A stretch of 64,000 nt of DNA from assembly GCF_000577895.1 (NCBI RefSeq), contig NZ_HG917868.1, positions 2,728,001 through 2,792,000 on the forward strand, in the 5' to 3' direction. Of this stretch, positions 7,764 through 17,736 are shown piece after piece. Source of the stretch: Clostridium bornimense (GTDB lineage Bacteria > Bacillota > Clostridia > Clostridiales > Clostridiaceae). Position 1 is the first letter of the stretch; each line of letters begins with the position of its first letter. The notes beneath the pieces are model-generated. The model saw nothing but the letters and a program-made list of their open reading frames with translations, was not told the DNA's origin and searched no databases. The position numbers and the translations under genes were made by a program.

Positions 7764-9305
7764 TTAAGCTCTCCTTCTCTTTACTTTCTTTTTCACTTCT
7801 CTAATATCCACAACTCCAAAAACTATTACTAATAATGTATAAATAATAACCCCTATCCCTATAGAAATCAAGGTTATTAAAGGTACAGATGAAATATTTC
7901 CTTTTAAATTATTATACACTATATATACAAATATACCCATAATCCCAGATGTTATAGTATTCTTTATAAATATCTTAATATAATTAATTTTTACTTTTAC
8001 AGATAACTTTAGATACAATATATTCAATATAGCTGTAACTACATATCCTATGATTGTTCCTATAGCTGCTCCATTTATACCAAAACTTATATCAGGTACT
8101 AATATTATTGTTACAATTACCTTAACTATACATCCTATTAATAAGTTTATTACAGGCATTATGTATTTCCCTGTTCCTTGAAGTACTGATGTTGAAGTTT
8201 GTGTAATTGCCATGAATGGAATTGCTACTGAACAATAACTTAATATCTCTCCTCCATCTCCGTGACCAGGAAATATAGTATTTAATATTGGTGATGCCAA
8301 TATTGCTAATCCCACTGCAGATGGAAGTGCAATAGCCATAGATATATTCATAGCTCCCTCTATTTTTCTTTTTAGTTCCCCTCTATTATTTAAAGCAAAT
8401 AATTCAGATATTATAGGCACAATAGACGAACTTAAAGCTATAGAGATCGTTAAAGGTACATTGACAAGTATTCCTGCTTTTCCTGATAACTGACCTAATA
8501 AAACCGCAGCTTCTTTATATGTATGTCCACCTTTTACTAATAATTGAGGAACTAAAGCAGAATCAATTAGATTAACAGAAGATATTACTGCTGCTCCTAC
8601 AGATATAGGAATTGCAACCCTTAATACTTTACTCATTACCTCTGTATCATTTTTTACTTTCTTTATTCCCCATTCTTTTTTTACTTTTATGTACTTTAAA
8701 TATAAATATATGAGTCCAAATAATCCACCAACTGATGCCCCTAATGTAGCTCCACCAGCTGAATATTCTACCCCATATGATACTAATATATATGCTAGTC
8801 CTATTCCTATAACTATTCTACCTATTTGTTCTATAATCTCTGATATTGCTGTAGGAGTCATATTTTGATATCCTTGAAAAAATCCCCTAAATGCACTCAT
8901 AAGCCCTACTATTATTGGTGCAAAAGATACTCCTATAAGTGAATAATACACCTTATGATCCCATTTTAGAAAAGTCATTATACTATTACTAAATAAAATC
9001 ATAGATAAAGTAAATCCACAGCCTATAATTGACATTATAATTATAGCTTTTTTCAATATAGCAAATGCACCTTCTCTATCATTTACAGCATTACACTCTG
9101 ATACTAACTTAGATACAGCTATAGGAATACCACTAGCTACTGCAATAAAGAACCCTAGTAGTGGATAAGCCATTTGATAATAACCAACGCCTTCATCTCC
9201 AACTAACATAACTAAAGGCCACCTAAAAAATAGCCCTAAAAATTTTGCTATAATGCCGGCCATTCCTAATATTATTGTTCCTTTTACTAACGATTGTTTT
9301 TTCAT
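7764..9305 (-). CDS. spoVB: Stage V sporulation protein B-like lipid flippase (MVF/MATE fold, YabM)
   Basis: 513 residues with about 14 membrane helices of the polysaccharide-transporter/MurJ superfamily, including the N-terminal KGTIILGMAGIIAKFLGLFFRWP and ALSSSIVPIISE. SpoVB-type proteins are thought to flip lipid-linked cortex precursors. Genomes of this group carry several paralogues, and this one has the yabM position between spoVT and mazG, so the function may be general wall export rather than strictly SpoVB. Confidence 0.85.
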   Translation of the reverse strand: MKKQSLVKGTIILGMAGIIAKFLGLFFRWPLVMLVGDEGVGYYQMAYPLLGFFIAVASGIPIAVSKLVSECNAVNDREGAFAILKKAIIIMSIIGCGFTLSMILFSNSIMTFLKWDHKVYYSLIGVSFAPIIVGLMSAFRGFFQGYQNMTPTAISEIIEQIGRIVIGIGLAYILVSYGVEYSAGGATLGASVGGLFGLIYLYLKYIKVKKEWGIKKVKNDTEVMSKVLRVAIPISVGAAVISSVNLIDSALVPQLLVKGGHTYKEAAVLLGQLSGKAGILVNVPLTISIALSSSIVPIISELFALNNRGELKRKIEGAMNISMAIALPSAVGLAILASPILNTIFPGHGDGGEILSYCSVAIPFMAITQTSTSVLQGTGKYIMPVINLLIGCIVKVIVTIILVPDISFGINGAAIGTIIGYVVTAILNILYLKLSVKVKINYIKIFIKNTITSGIMGIFVYIVYNNLKGNISSVPLITLISIGIGVIIYTLLVIVFGVVDIREVKKKVKRRRA

Positions 9306-9361
9306 TATATCCCTCCATTCTCGGATAATTAATAATTATGCTAAAATGGAGGTTTTATAAC

Positions 9362-9910
9362 CTATTGTTCCATTTGCTTTCCTAGAAATGATGCTGCTGT
9401 CTCCGCAATTTTCTTTTCTACTTCTCCAAATTTTGAACTTTCATCTTTAGATGCGATAATCACAGAGCCTATAACATCACCTTCAGCGATGATTGGAGCT
9501 ATAACCTGAGCCCTTACCTCGCTAACATCTTCATCTTCATACATAGGTAAAGCTTTATCCGTGTCATCCATTGAATATACTTTTCTTTGATTTATATTAT
9601 CTTCCAAACTATCAGATATTTTTTTCTCCAAGTATTCTTTTTTAGATGCTCCAACAACAGATACTATTCCATCTTTATCTGTGATAATTATAATATGACC
9701 TAATGTTTGATGTAATGCCTCTGCATATTCTTTTGAAAAATTAGTTAATTCACCAATAGGCGAATATTTTTTTAATATAACTCCCCCTTCTCTATCTGTA
9801 AAAATTTCCAAAGGATCTCCTTCTCTTATTCTTAATGTCCTTCTTATTTCTTTCGGTATAACTACTCTTCCTAAGTCATCAATACGTCTTACGATTCCTG
9901 TAGCCTTCAT
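9362..9910 (-). CDS. spoVT: Stage V sporulation protein T, AbrB-family regulator
   Basis: 182 residues. Residues 1-~50 form the AbrB swapped-hairpin DNA-binding domain (GIVRRIDDLGRVVIPKEIRR...GDPLEIF). The remainder is a GAF-like sensor domain. SpoVT adjusts sigma-G-dependent genes late in the forespore and affects germination competence. The leader is bracketed by a perfect 14-bp inverted repeat (see the separate entry). Confidence 0.95.
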   Translation of the reverse strand: MKATGIVRRIDDLGRVVIPKEIRRTLRIREGDPLEIFTDREGGVILKKYSPIGELTNFSKEYAEALHQTLGHIIIITDKDGIVSVVGASKKEYLEKKISDSLEDNINQRKVYSMDDTDKALPMYEDEDVSEVRAQVIAPIIAEGDVIGSVIIASKDESSKFGEVEKKIAETAASFLGKQMEQ

Positions 9911-9920
9911 AATTTTCCTC

Positions 9921-9988
9921 CTTATTTGTAAGTAACTCTTGTACTAATATTATCTTTATATAAAAACATTTTTATACTTACAAATAAG
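9921..9988 (-). promoter_or_regulatory. Perfect 14-bp inverted repeat bracketing the spoVT leader
   Basis: CTTATTTGTAAGTA at 9921-9934 and its exact complement TACTTACAAATAAG at 9975-9988 flank 40 AT-rich bases upstream of spoVT. In the transcript the promoter-proximal arm could pair with the arm that runs into the AGGAGG ribosome site. As DNA the pair could be a looped operator, possibly for SpoVT itself. Both readings are inference. Confidence 0.5.
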
Positions 9989-10051
9989 AAAAAAATACAT
10001 TCCTCTTAATCTTTGGTCTCTTTAACACCGCTTTCATACTTACGAAAAAAA

Positions 10052-10086
10052 CTGAGAAGAATGGATTCAAAACCCATTCTTCTCAG
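10052..10086 (-). terminator. Terminator after prsA
   Basis: 13-bp perfect stem (CTGAGAAGAATGG / CCATTCTTCTCAG) followed on the minus strand by a run of T, 18 bases after the prsA stop. Confidence 0.92.
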
Positions 10087-10103
10087 CTTTACTTATATAC
10101 ACA

Positions 10104-11093
10104 TTAATTTGTTAACTTCTTTTCATAAGTCTTCAACTTATCTTTATAAATCTCTTTTAAATCACTATATATTCCATTTGACATAGCATTTTTCTTTAAT
10201 TCATACTTAATACCGGTATCAGTATCAACAACTCCTATAATAAAATATCCGAATTGTAAGTCAACTGATTCAACTATATCAGAAGTTTTACCTACTTCTA
10301 ATCCTTTAACTGCATTTACAAAGTTTGCATCTATACTTGACATATCTTCTGATTCTGTATCCATAAATCCAAAGAAGCCGTTATTTTCTTTTCCACTGTC
10401 AGTACTATAAGTTGAAGCAATTTCATCTATAGTCTTACCAGCATCAATCTCTTTCTTTGCAGCTTCAATTTGTTCTTTATCTTTATTAACTATGTATAAG
10501 ACAGCCTTTTGTTTTGACTTTGTTTCGTAATCATCTTTATTTTCCTCTTTATATTCCTTTATAGCATCATCAGTTGTTTTAGGTTCCATAAGATAATTAG
10601 TAGCACATTGTGTTAAATACATATTACCTAAAATTTCTTTCATCTCATCTACTGTAACACCAAGTTGTTCTTTAGCCTTTGTCTCAAAATCCTTATCATC
10701 TGAAGCACCTAATTGCTCCTTATAATAATTAACCTTTTCGTCTACATACTCTTGTTTTTTAGTATCATCAATCTTTATATTATTATCTTTTATATACATA
10801 TTTACTAATTCAACATATATAAGATTATCTAATTCAGATTGCTTAGCTTGATTAAGAGTTGAGACAGCTTCATCATTTTCTAAGTAATTATCTCCATACT
10901 TTTCTTTTAAAGTATCTTTATAACTTGTCATTTTTTCTTCAACATCTGATCTTTTAATTTCAGTATCCCCAACTTTAGCAACTACTTGCTTCCCTTTAGC
11001 TGCATCTGTTCTTTCAATAAATGTACATGATGTCAAACCTATTGTAGATAAAATAATCCCCATTGCTATAACAGTATTTCTTACCCTTTTCAC
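10104..11093 (-). CDS. prsA: Foldase lipoprotein with parvulin domain (PrsA/SurA type)
   Basis: 329 residues. It has a lipoprotein signal with lipobox LTSC at about residue 23, a SurA_N-like helical region (GDTEIKRSDVEEKM...), a parvulin peptidyl-prolyl isomerase domain at about 190-285 (KQKAVLYIVNKDK...AKKEIDAGKTIDEIASTYSTD) and a helical tail. It is anchored outside the membrane and folds secreted proteins. Start: I prefer GTG at 11093, eight bases after AAGGTGG. The GTG four codons upstream sits too close to that site. Confidence 0.88.
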   Translation of the reverse strand: MKRVRNTVIAMGIILSTIGLTSCTFIERTDAAKGKQVVAKVGDTEIKRSDVEEKMTSYKDTLKEKYGDNYLENDEAVSTLNQAKQSELDNLIYVELVNMYIKDNNIKIDDTKKQEYVDEKVNYYKEQLGASDDKDFETKAKEQLGVTVDEMKEILGNMYLTQCATNYLMEPKTTDDAIKEYKEENKDDYETKSKQKAVLYIVNKDKEQIEAAKKEIDAGKTIDEIASTYSTDSGKENNGFFGFMDTESEDMSSIDANFVNAVKGLEVGKTSDIVESVDLQFGYFIIGVVDTDTGIKYELKKNAMSNGIYSDLKEIYKDKLKTYEKKLTN

Positions 11094-11153
11094 TCCTATT
11101 CCCACCTTTGCTATTGTTATTTATTTACCTTCTATAATTTTACCACATTTTTC

Positions 11154-14100
11154 TTACTCTTCAACAAATTTTGTTATATCTTCAATAATAGTTTTTATTT
11201 CCACTAAAATTTTATCTCGTTTTTCTATTGAGTAAGACATTACAGGATTCTCACCATCTTTAAATGATATTCTTCTAGAATATTTTTCTACAACATTAGT
11301 TATCATGTTACCTGTAATTCTATCTCTATTATCAAACTTAATATCTATTAAAGAATTCTTATCCTTTATTTCAATAATTCCAAGATTTTTACCTAATACC
11401 CTTATATAAGATATATCTATTAAATTATTTACTGAAGTTGGTATATCCCCAAATCTATCAATTATCTCTTCAATAATTTCTTCCTTTTCTTCCTTCGACT
11501 CTATAGAGGCTATCTTCTTGTAGATTTCAATCTTAGTTACTTCATCTTCTATATAATTATTTGGAATATATGCATTTACTTTTATATCTACCACTGTATC
11601 AACAACTTCTTTATCAATTTCACCTTTAATAACTTTTATAGTATCCTCTAACATCTTACAATACAAATCATATCCTATAGAAGCCATATGACCATGTTGT
11701 GCTGATCCCATCAAATTACCCGCACCTCTTATTTCTAAGTCTCTCATAGCTACCTTAAATCCTGATCCAAGTTCGGTAAAATCTTTAATTGCTTTAAGTC
11801 TTTTTTCTGCTACTTCAGTAAGAACTTTATCTTTTCTATACATAAGATATGCATAAGCCATTCTATTGGTCCTTCCGACTCTACCTCTTAACTGGTATAG
11901 TTGAGATAATCCCATCTTATCTGCATCATATATAATCATAGTATTTGCATTTTGAATATCAATTCCTGTTTCTATTATTGTAGTAGCTAAAAGTATATCA
12001 TACTCACCTTTCATGAAAGATACCATTACGTTTTCTAATTCATTTTCTTTCATTCTTCCATGAGCAGTTATTATTTTAGCTTCTGGTACTATATTGGATA
12101 GATAACTTTCCATCTCCATTATAGATTCCACTCTGTTATATACAAAAAATACTTGACCACCTCGATTAATCTCCCTAAGTATTGCATCTCTTATTAATTG
12201 GTCATTGTATTCTACTACATAGGTTTGTACTGGGTATCTATTTTCTGGCGGCGTTTCTATAACACTAATACCTCTAACTCCAGTTAAAGACATATGTAAT
12301 GTTCTTGGTATTGGTGTTGCTGTAAGTGTTAATACGTCTACATTTTTCTTAAACTCTTTAATTTTTTCTTTATGCTTTACTCCAAAACGTTGTTCTTCAT
12401 CTATAATTAATAGCCCTAAATCTTTAAATTGTACAGATGCACCTAAAATTTTATGAGTTCCTATAAGTATATCTACATTTCCTTCTTTTAATGCTGTTAA
12501 TGTCTTCTTTATACTAGCTGCTGTCTTAAATCTAGATATCATATCTATATTTACAGGAAACCCTGAAAATCTTTCTTTAAAATTTTTAAAGTGCTGCTCT
12601 GCTAAAATTGTTGTAGGCACTAAAATTGCTACTTGCTTTCCATCCATGACTGATTTAAATGCTGCTCTCATAGCTACTTCTGTCTTACCATATCCTACAT
12701 CACCACATAGAAGTCTATCCATAGGTTTATTACTTTCCATATCTTTCTTTATATCTTCTATAGCCAATAATTGATCTTCCGTCTCTTCGTAAGGAAATTC
12801 ATCTTCAAATTGTTTTTGCCAAGGAGTGTCCTTTCTATATGAATATCCTGTTATAGCAGATCTCGCTGCATACAACTTAACAAGATCTTCAGCAATAACA
12901 TTTATAGATGACCTTACTTTACTTTTAGCCTTTTGCCATTCATTCCCGCCAAGCTTATTTATCTTAGGTATCTTTCCTTCACTACCTATATATTTTTGAA
13001 TCAAATCAAATTGTTCTACCGGTACATATACTTTATCATCTTTAGCATAAGATATTTCTAAGAAATCCTTCTTAACATTATCTATTTCCAATTGGGTTAT
13101 TCCTTTATATACACCTATACCATGACTAACATGTACAACATAATCACCAGGATTTAATTCAGTAAAACTTTTTATCTTTCCTATGCCTTTAGCTTTATTC
13201 TTCTTTTTTGACTTTCTTTTTCCTTGTCCAAATAGCTCTTTATCTGATATTACACTAAGGCCTAAATCTGGAAATTGAAAACCTTTATCAATCATACCAA
13301 AAGTAATAATAACTTGACCATCTAAAATTTCATCAAAAGAATCTTTATATAACGCTTCTATATCTTCTTCTCTTAAGTTTTTTTCTAGTCTTTCTCCCCT
13401 AGCTCTAGTACCACTTAAAATTACTATTTTATCTCCACTAGCTTTTCGTTCTTTTATATCATCTATAAAAAATTCCATTTTTCCTTGATAAGAATTTAAA
13501 GTTGTCTGGTTAAAATTCACTGTTAAGTATGAAGGAAAATATTTATCTCCTTTAGTAAGCATACTTAAAGTTATTAATTTACTACCTTCTATCTTTTCTA
13601 CTATTACATCTTTAGACAATACTATATCACCCTGTCTTGGTAATATATCTCCTCTACTCAAATATGTATTATAGTCTTCTAAAAATTCATAACCTAAAGA
13701 CTCTAATTTTCCTACTGATCTATCAACCTCATCAACTATTACTATAGGATTATTAAAGTATTCAAGAAAATCTGCAGGTTTATCATAAAAATATGTCAAA
13801 TACGAATCTACAGTTTCAAAACTACCTCTCTCAATTAAGCTTTCTATATTCTTACTTACTATATCTGATAATTTATCTTTTGCTTCGTTGTTATTTCCTA
13901 AGCTAATCTTAACTTTTTCTAAGTCCTCTTTTATTCTCTCTATAGAATCATTACAAATACTCTTAGGTATTATAACTTCCTTAGCTGGAGTAATTTCGGC
14001 AGTTTTTACTTTTTCTATGCTACGTTGTGATTCAACATTAAAAGTTCTTATAGAATCTATTTCATCTCCAAATAATTCAATTCTATATGGATATCTAGAT

Positions 14101-14660
14101 ACTGGCGGAAATATATCTATAATTCCACCTCTTTTTGAAAATTGACCTCTACCCTCCACGACTTCTACACGTTCATAACCACTTTCAACTAACTTTTCAA
14201 CTAACTCTAATTCATCTACTTCTTTACCTTCTTTTAGTTTAAAATGATATTTCTTCATAACATCTATAGGTATGTAAAGACCCCTTAATGTTTCTATACT
14301 AGTAACTATTATCCTCTTTCCATTACCGACTAATTCTTTAAATACCTTTAATCTTTCCCAAATTAAATCTCCAGATATAGCTGTAATATTATAAAAAACT
14401 ATATCTTTCGTTGGAAAATAATATGCATTTGTTGTAAAAAAGCTTAATTCTTCATGTAATTTTTTACTTTCTACATCTGAAGATGTAAAAATTACTATAG
14501 AATCATCACTACTTTCAAATAATGACCATATTGCATAAGCTTTACCGGATTCTGATAATCCATTTATATTGATAGGAAATTGATTATTTTTTATACCCCT
14601 TAATACATTTTCAAATTTCCCACTACTTACTATTGGGGTAAAAAGACCTTGTAATCTCAT
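11154..14660 (-). CDS. mfd: Transcription-repair coupling factor Mfd
   Basis: 1168 residues, full length. It releases RNA polymerase stalled at DNA lesions and recruits UvrA. Order: a UvrB-homology region at the N-terminus (RGGIIDIFPP), the RNA-polymerase-interaction domain (about 480-560, GDYVVHVSHGIGVYKGI), a RecG-like SF2 translocase with Walker A (LLCGDVGYGKTEVA), DEEQ box (LIIDEEQRFGVKHKE) and motif VI (QLRGRVGRTNRMAYAY), and a C-terminal TRCF domain. It lies immediately downstream of pth, 10 bases apart, as in B. subtilis. Confidence 0.97.
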   Translation of the reverse strand: MRLQGLFTPIVSSGKFENVLRGIKNNQFPININGLSESGKAYAIWSLFESSDDSIVIFTSSDVESKKLHEELSFFTTNAYYFPTKDIVFYNITAISGDLIWERLKVFKELVGNGKRIIVTSIETLRGLYIPIDVMKKYHFKLKEGKEVDELELVEKLVESGYERVEVVEGRGQFSKRGGIIDIFPPVSRYPYRIELFGDEIDSIRTFNVESQRSIEKVKTAEITPAKEVIIPKSICNDSIERIKEDLEKVKISLGNNNEAKDKLSDIVSKNIESLIERGSFETVDSYLTYFYDKPADFLEYFNNPIVIVDEVDRSVGKLESLGYEFLEDYNTYLSRGDILPRQGDIVLSKDVIVEKIEGSKLITLSMLTKGDKYFPSYLTVNFNQTTLNSYQGKMEFFIDDIKERKASGDKIVILSGTRARGERLEKNLREEDIEALYKDSFDEILDGQVIITFGMIDKGFQFPDLGLSVISDKELFGQGKRKSKKKNKAKGIGKIKSFTELNPGDYVVHVSHGIGVYKGITQLEIDNVKKDFLEISYAKDDKVYVPVEQFDLIQKYIGSEGKIPKINKLGGNEWQKAKSKVRSSINVIAEDLVKLYAARSAITGYSYRKDTPWQKQFEDEFPYEETEDQLLAIEDIKKDMESNKPMDRLLCGDVGYGKTEVAMRAAFKSVMDGKQVAILVPTTILAEQHFKNFKERFSGFPVNIDMISRFKTAASIKKTLTALKEGNVDILIGTHKILGASVQFKDLGLLIIDEEQRFGVKHKEKIKEFKKNVDVLTLTATPIPRTLHMSLTGVRGISVIETPPENRYPVQTYVVEYNDQLIRDAILREINRGGQVFFVYNRVESIMEMESYLSNIVPEAKIITAHGRMKENELENVMVSFMKGEYDILLATTIIETGIDIQNANTMIIYDADKMGLSQLYQLRGRVGRTNRMAYAYLMYRKDKVLTEVAEKRLKAIKDFTELGSGFKVAMRDLEIRGAGNLMGSAQHGHMASIGYDLYCKMLEDTIKVIKGEIDKEVVDTVVDIKVNAYIPNNYIEDEVTKIEIYKKIASIESKEEKEEIIEEIIDRFGDIPTSVNNLIDISYIRVLGKNLGIIEIKDKNSLIDIKFDNRDRITGNMITNVVEKYSRRISFKDGENPVMSYSIEKRDKILVEIKTIIEDITKFVEE

Positions 14661-14670
14661 TTTTACACCT

Positions 14671-15240
14671 CTAAGAATTTATATTTAGTCCATTATATTT
14701 ATTCATAGATGCATTGACACCATTAGCTATCATCTCTTCAACAGCATCAGCACTAGATTCAAATACCTTTTCTACTATAGCTCTTTCCTCCTTATCAAAT
14801 ACACCTAAAACATGCTCTATTAAATTATTTTTTGGAGCCCCTACCCCTACTTTTACTCTAGGAAATTCATCTGTCTTTAAATTTGCAATAACACTTTTAA
14901 TTCCATTATGTCCTCCGGCACTTCCTTTATCTCTAATTCTAAGTCTACCAACACTTAATGAAATATCATCATATATTACAATAACTTCATTAGAAGAAAG
15001 CTTATAAAAATTAACTACCTCTACAATACTTTCACCACTTAGATTCATATAAGTTGAAGGCTTTAATAATATAACTTTTTTGTTTCCAATAAATCCTTCG
15101 CCATATACCCCTTTAAACTTTTCTTTATTAACTGAAATATTATGTCTATCTGCTAAAACATCTATAACATCAAAACCAACGTTATGTCTAGTTTTATCAT
15201 ACTTAGCACCTATATTTCCTAATCCTACTACTAATATCAT
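14671..15240 (-). CDS. pth: Peptidyl-tRNA hydrolase
   Basis: 189 residues. It frees tRNA from peptidyl-tRNA dropped by the ribosome. Family motifs: MILVVGLGNIGAKYDKTRHN with the catalytic His20-type residue and the substrate Asn, then KPSTYMNLSGES, YDDISL and GSAGGHNGIKS. Start: the ATG at 15240 is six bases from AGGTG. A GTG three codons earlier overlaps the ribosome site. Confidence 0.96.
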   Translation of the reverse strand: MILVVGLGNIGAKYDKTRHNVGFDVIDVLADRHNISVNKEKFKGVYGEGFIGNKKVILLKPSTYMNLSGESIVEVVNFYKLSSNEVIVIYDDISLSVGRLRIRDKGSAGGHNGIKSVIANLKTDEFPRVKVGVGAPKNNLIEHVLGVFDKEERAIVEKVFESSADAVEEMIANGVNASMNKYNGLNINS

Positions 15241-15280
15241 ACTTATCACCTTTATTCATGAATTTAGGCTAGAGTAATCC

Positions 15281-16297
15281 CTAGCCAATATTATTTTCAA
15301 TTGTAAATTCTATAATCTTTCTATCTCTTACTATATTACATTTTATCTTAGAATTGAAATAGTTTTTTTCCATAAATTCTTCAAAAGTTTTATAATTATC
15401 TATTTTCTTTCCATTAACACTTATAACTATATCGCCTGGCATAAGTCCACTATTTTTATATACTCCAGATACATTAATAATATATGCACCTTTATCTACT
15501 TCATCTTCTTCAGTGGTATCTCTTCCTACCAATCCCATATTGCTAGATTTACCTTCATAATCTCTTATTATACCTTCTGCACTATTTATTATGTCTCCTA
15601 TATAAATAATATCTGAAGAGTCTTTAGAATTCTTTATACCTACTATTTCACTTTTATTATTAATAAATACTCCTACATCACCTACATTAGTAATATTATT
15701 TTTTATATGATACACATTATCTTTTGAAAAAATCTCCATTATGGATCCTATTGATACCTGTTTTTTAAACTCCTCATCATAAAATCCATAAATAGTATCT
15801 CCTTTTTTAAGGATCGGTAATCCCTCGTTATACCCTGATAATGATGATTCTCCTTCTATTTTAATAACAGCTATATCTACTTTATCATCTTTTCCTATCA
15901 CCTTACCATTCATAGAAACTCCATCATCATTAATAACTATACTTTCATCATCTTTTATATTGGAATATGTCGTTAAAACATATCCTCCTCTTTTATATAA
16001 TATCCCCATTGTAGAATTTTCATTATTCTCATCGCTTACACTAAGTACATAAGGACTTATATTCCAAAAAATCTGCTCAACAGCATTATTTTGTATATCT
16101 AATATTTTTGATGAGTTTTGTTGTCTATATTTTACTAGTATAAATTGATGATATAAAAATATACATAGTATATTTATAGCTACAGATATAAAAACTACAT
16201 TACTATATTTCACGATAACCTTTGTAGCTTTTCTTCTTTTATTTAATTCATAATGAATAAATCCTTTTTTCTCATCATCAAATCTTTCTTTTTTCAA
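15281..16297 (-). CDS. Membrane-anchored HtrA-like protein with PDZ domain, apparently protease-dead
   Basis: About 338 residues: a basic cytoplasmic N-terminus, one membrane helix (VVFISVAINILCIFLYHQF), a trypsin-like domain of the HtrA family and a C-terminal PDZ domain (GAYIINVSGVYKNSGLMPGD). Counting from the upstream GTG at 16306, the catalytic His position reads Ser115 (LTTYSN instead of LTNNHV) and the nucleophile position reads Val211 (GDVGVF instead of GNSGGP); Asp144 (VDIAVIKI) is kept. It should therefore be a sensor or scaffold rather than an active protease. Start: TTG at 16297 has AGGGAG seven bases upstream; the GTG at 16306 overlaps the kinase stop. Last gene of the two-component operon. 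Confidence 0.75.
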   Translation of the reverse strand: MKKERFDDEKKGFIHYELNKRRKATKVIVKYSNVVFISVAINILCIFLYHQFILVKYRQQNSSKILDIQNNAVEQIFWNISPYVLSVSDENNENSTMGILYKRGGYVLTTYSNIKDDESIVINDDGVSMNGKVIGKDDKVDIAVIKIEGESSLSGYNEGLPILKKGDTIYGFYDEEFKKQVSIGSIMEIFSKDNVYHIKNNITNVGDVGVFINNKSEIVGIKNSKDSSDIIYIGDIINSAEGIIRDYEGKSSNMGLVGRDTTEEDEVDKGAYIINVSGVYKNSGLMPGDIVISVNGKKIDNYKTFEEFMEKNYFNSKIKCNIVRDRKIIEFTIENNIG

Positions 16298-16302
16298 AGA
16301 AA

Positions 16303-17736
16303 TCACTCCCTAATCTGTAGTCTCTTTATACTAAATGTAAATTGTACTCCGCCTTCTCTTTTGTTCTCAACAATTATATCTTCATTTAAACTCTTTATTA
16401 TATTCCTAACTATAGATAATCCTAAACCAGTAGATTCTTTAATAGTTCTAGATTTATCACCTTTATAAAACCTCTCCCATATATGCTTTAATCCATCCTC
16501 ACTAATAGATGCTCCACTATTATATATAGATATAAAAACTTTATCTCTACTTATCTTAACTTCTATTTTTACTATTCCTTCTTCATTGCAATACTTTATA
16601 GCGTTATCTATCAAATTAACTAATACTTGAATAACTCTATCTCTATCTGATACTACATAAAGCTCTTTCTCATCATATATTATCTCTACATTTAGTCTCT
16701 TTCTTGCAAATAACGGTTGAAAATAATCTACTTGATCTCTGATTAACTTAATAATATCAAATGATGTTATTTCCAATTCAACATTTCCAGATTCTAATGT
16801 AGATAAATTTAATAAATCATTAATAAGTCTAGCTAATCTATCAATCTCATCGTATGCTAATGACAAATAATGTCCTTGTTTATCACTAGGTATAATCCCA
16901 TCTAAAATTCCTCCAATAAACCCTTTAATGGAAGTCATTGGTGATCTTAATTCATGAGATACATTTGAAATGAATTCTTTACTATTGTTATCTAAAGTTT
17001 CCATATATTCAGCAGTTCTATTAAACGCCCTTCCAAGTTCTGCAATCTCATCTAATCCTTGAATCTCAACTCTTGTTGTAAAATCTCCCTGAGATATCTT
17101 ATGGTATGCTCTATTAATCTCCACTATAGGTTTTACTATTCTTCTTCTAGTAAACAAGTAGAAACTTAATGCTCCTATAAGAGCTATTATTACAGCCATA
17201 GTAGATGTCTTTAATAAAAATGTAACCATGCCCTTTGTAAAATACATTGAACTTTCACTTATAAGTATTGCACCTAAAAATTTATTATCTCTAATTACTG
17301 GTGCAACATAAACTTCCTTATTTAAGTTTGTAAAGATATTCGTAGGTCCATTTCTATCTATAATTTCACCCTGCTTTAACTTTTCAAGATATTTGTTATC
17401 TATCTTCTTACCTATAATAGCTTCCTTATCATCGGAACTCATAAAAATATTACCAACTGAATCAGCTAATGCTACTTTATACCGTTTTGTATTTTCTATG
17501 CCTATTATTGAATCACTTAATAAACTTTCACTTACACTACCTTCATAATATTCTTCTATAACCACAGAGAGTATTATGGATGTCTGCTCAATATCTTCAT
17601 TTCTGTTCTCATAATAAATATTTCTATATAGAAATGCTAATAATATAGTTAACCCTATAAAACTTGCCATAAAAATACTTATATAGGCCCCTATTATCTT
17701 AGAAAAAAGTTTTCTCTTTTTACTTTCTCCTCGCAT
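16303..17736 (-). CDS. Sensor histidine kinase (HAMP-HisKA-HATPase)
   Basis: 477 residues. A membrane helix near 18-38, an extracytoplasmic sensor loop (about 40-170), a second helix, a HAMP linker (FTRRRIVKPIVEINRAYHKI), the H-box FISNVSHELRSPMTSIKG with the phospho-accepting His, and an ATPase domain with N box (NLIDNAIKY), G1 and STGLGLSIV. It resembles WalK/ResE/PhoR-type kinases. The signal cannot be read from the sequence. The start ATG overlaps the regulator stop by one base (TAATG). Confidence 0.92.
   Translation of the reverse strand: MRGESKKRKLFSKIIGAYISIFMASFIGLTILLAFLYRNIYYENRNEDIEQTSIILSVVIEEYYEGSVSESLLSDSIIGIENTKRYKVALADSVGNIFMSSDDKEAIIGKKIDNKYLEKLKQGEIIDRNGPTNIFTNLNKEVYVAPVIRDNKFLGAILISESSMYFTKGMVTFLLKTSTMAVIIALIGALSFYLFTRRRIVKPIVEINRAYHKISQGDFTTRVEIQGLDEIAELGRAFNRTAEYMETLDNNSKEFISNVSHELRSPMTSIKGFIGGILDGIIPSDKQGHYLSLAYDEIDRLARLINDLLNLSTLESGNVELEITSFDIIKLIRDQVDYFQPLFARKRLNVEIIYDEKELYVVSDRDRVIQVLVNLIDNAIKYCNEEGIVKIEVKISRDKVFISIYNSGASISEDGLKHIWERFYKGDKSRTIKESTGLGLSIVRNIIKSLNEDIIVENKREGGVQFTFSIKRLQIRE

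Noticed and set aside
13888-14145. Plus-strand frame within mfd, and the many similar antisense frames elsewhere
   Set aside because: They lie opposite well-supported genes, lack ribosome sites and show no protein-family pattern.
15267-15286. GGCTAG / CTAGCC hairpin over the stop of the HtrA-like gene
   Set aside because: The stem is short and no T run follows on either strand, so I did not call it a terminator.
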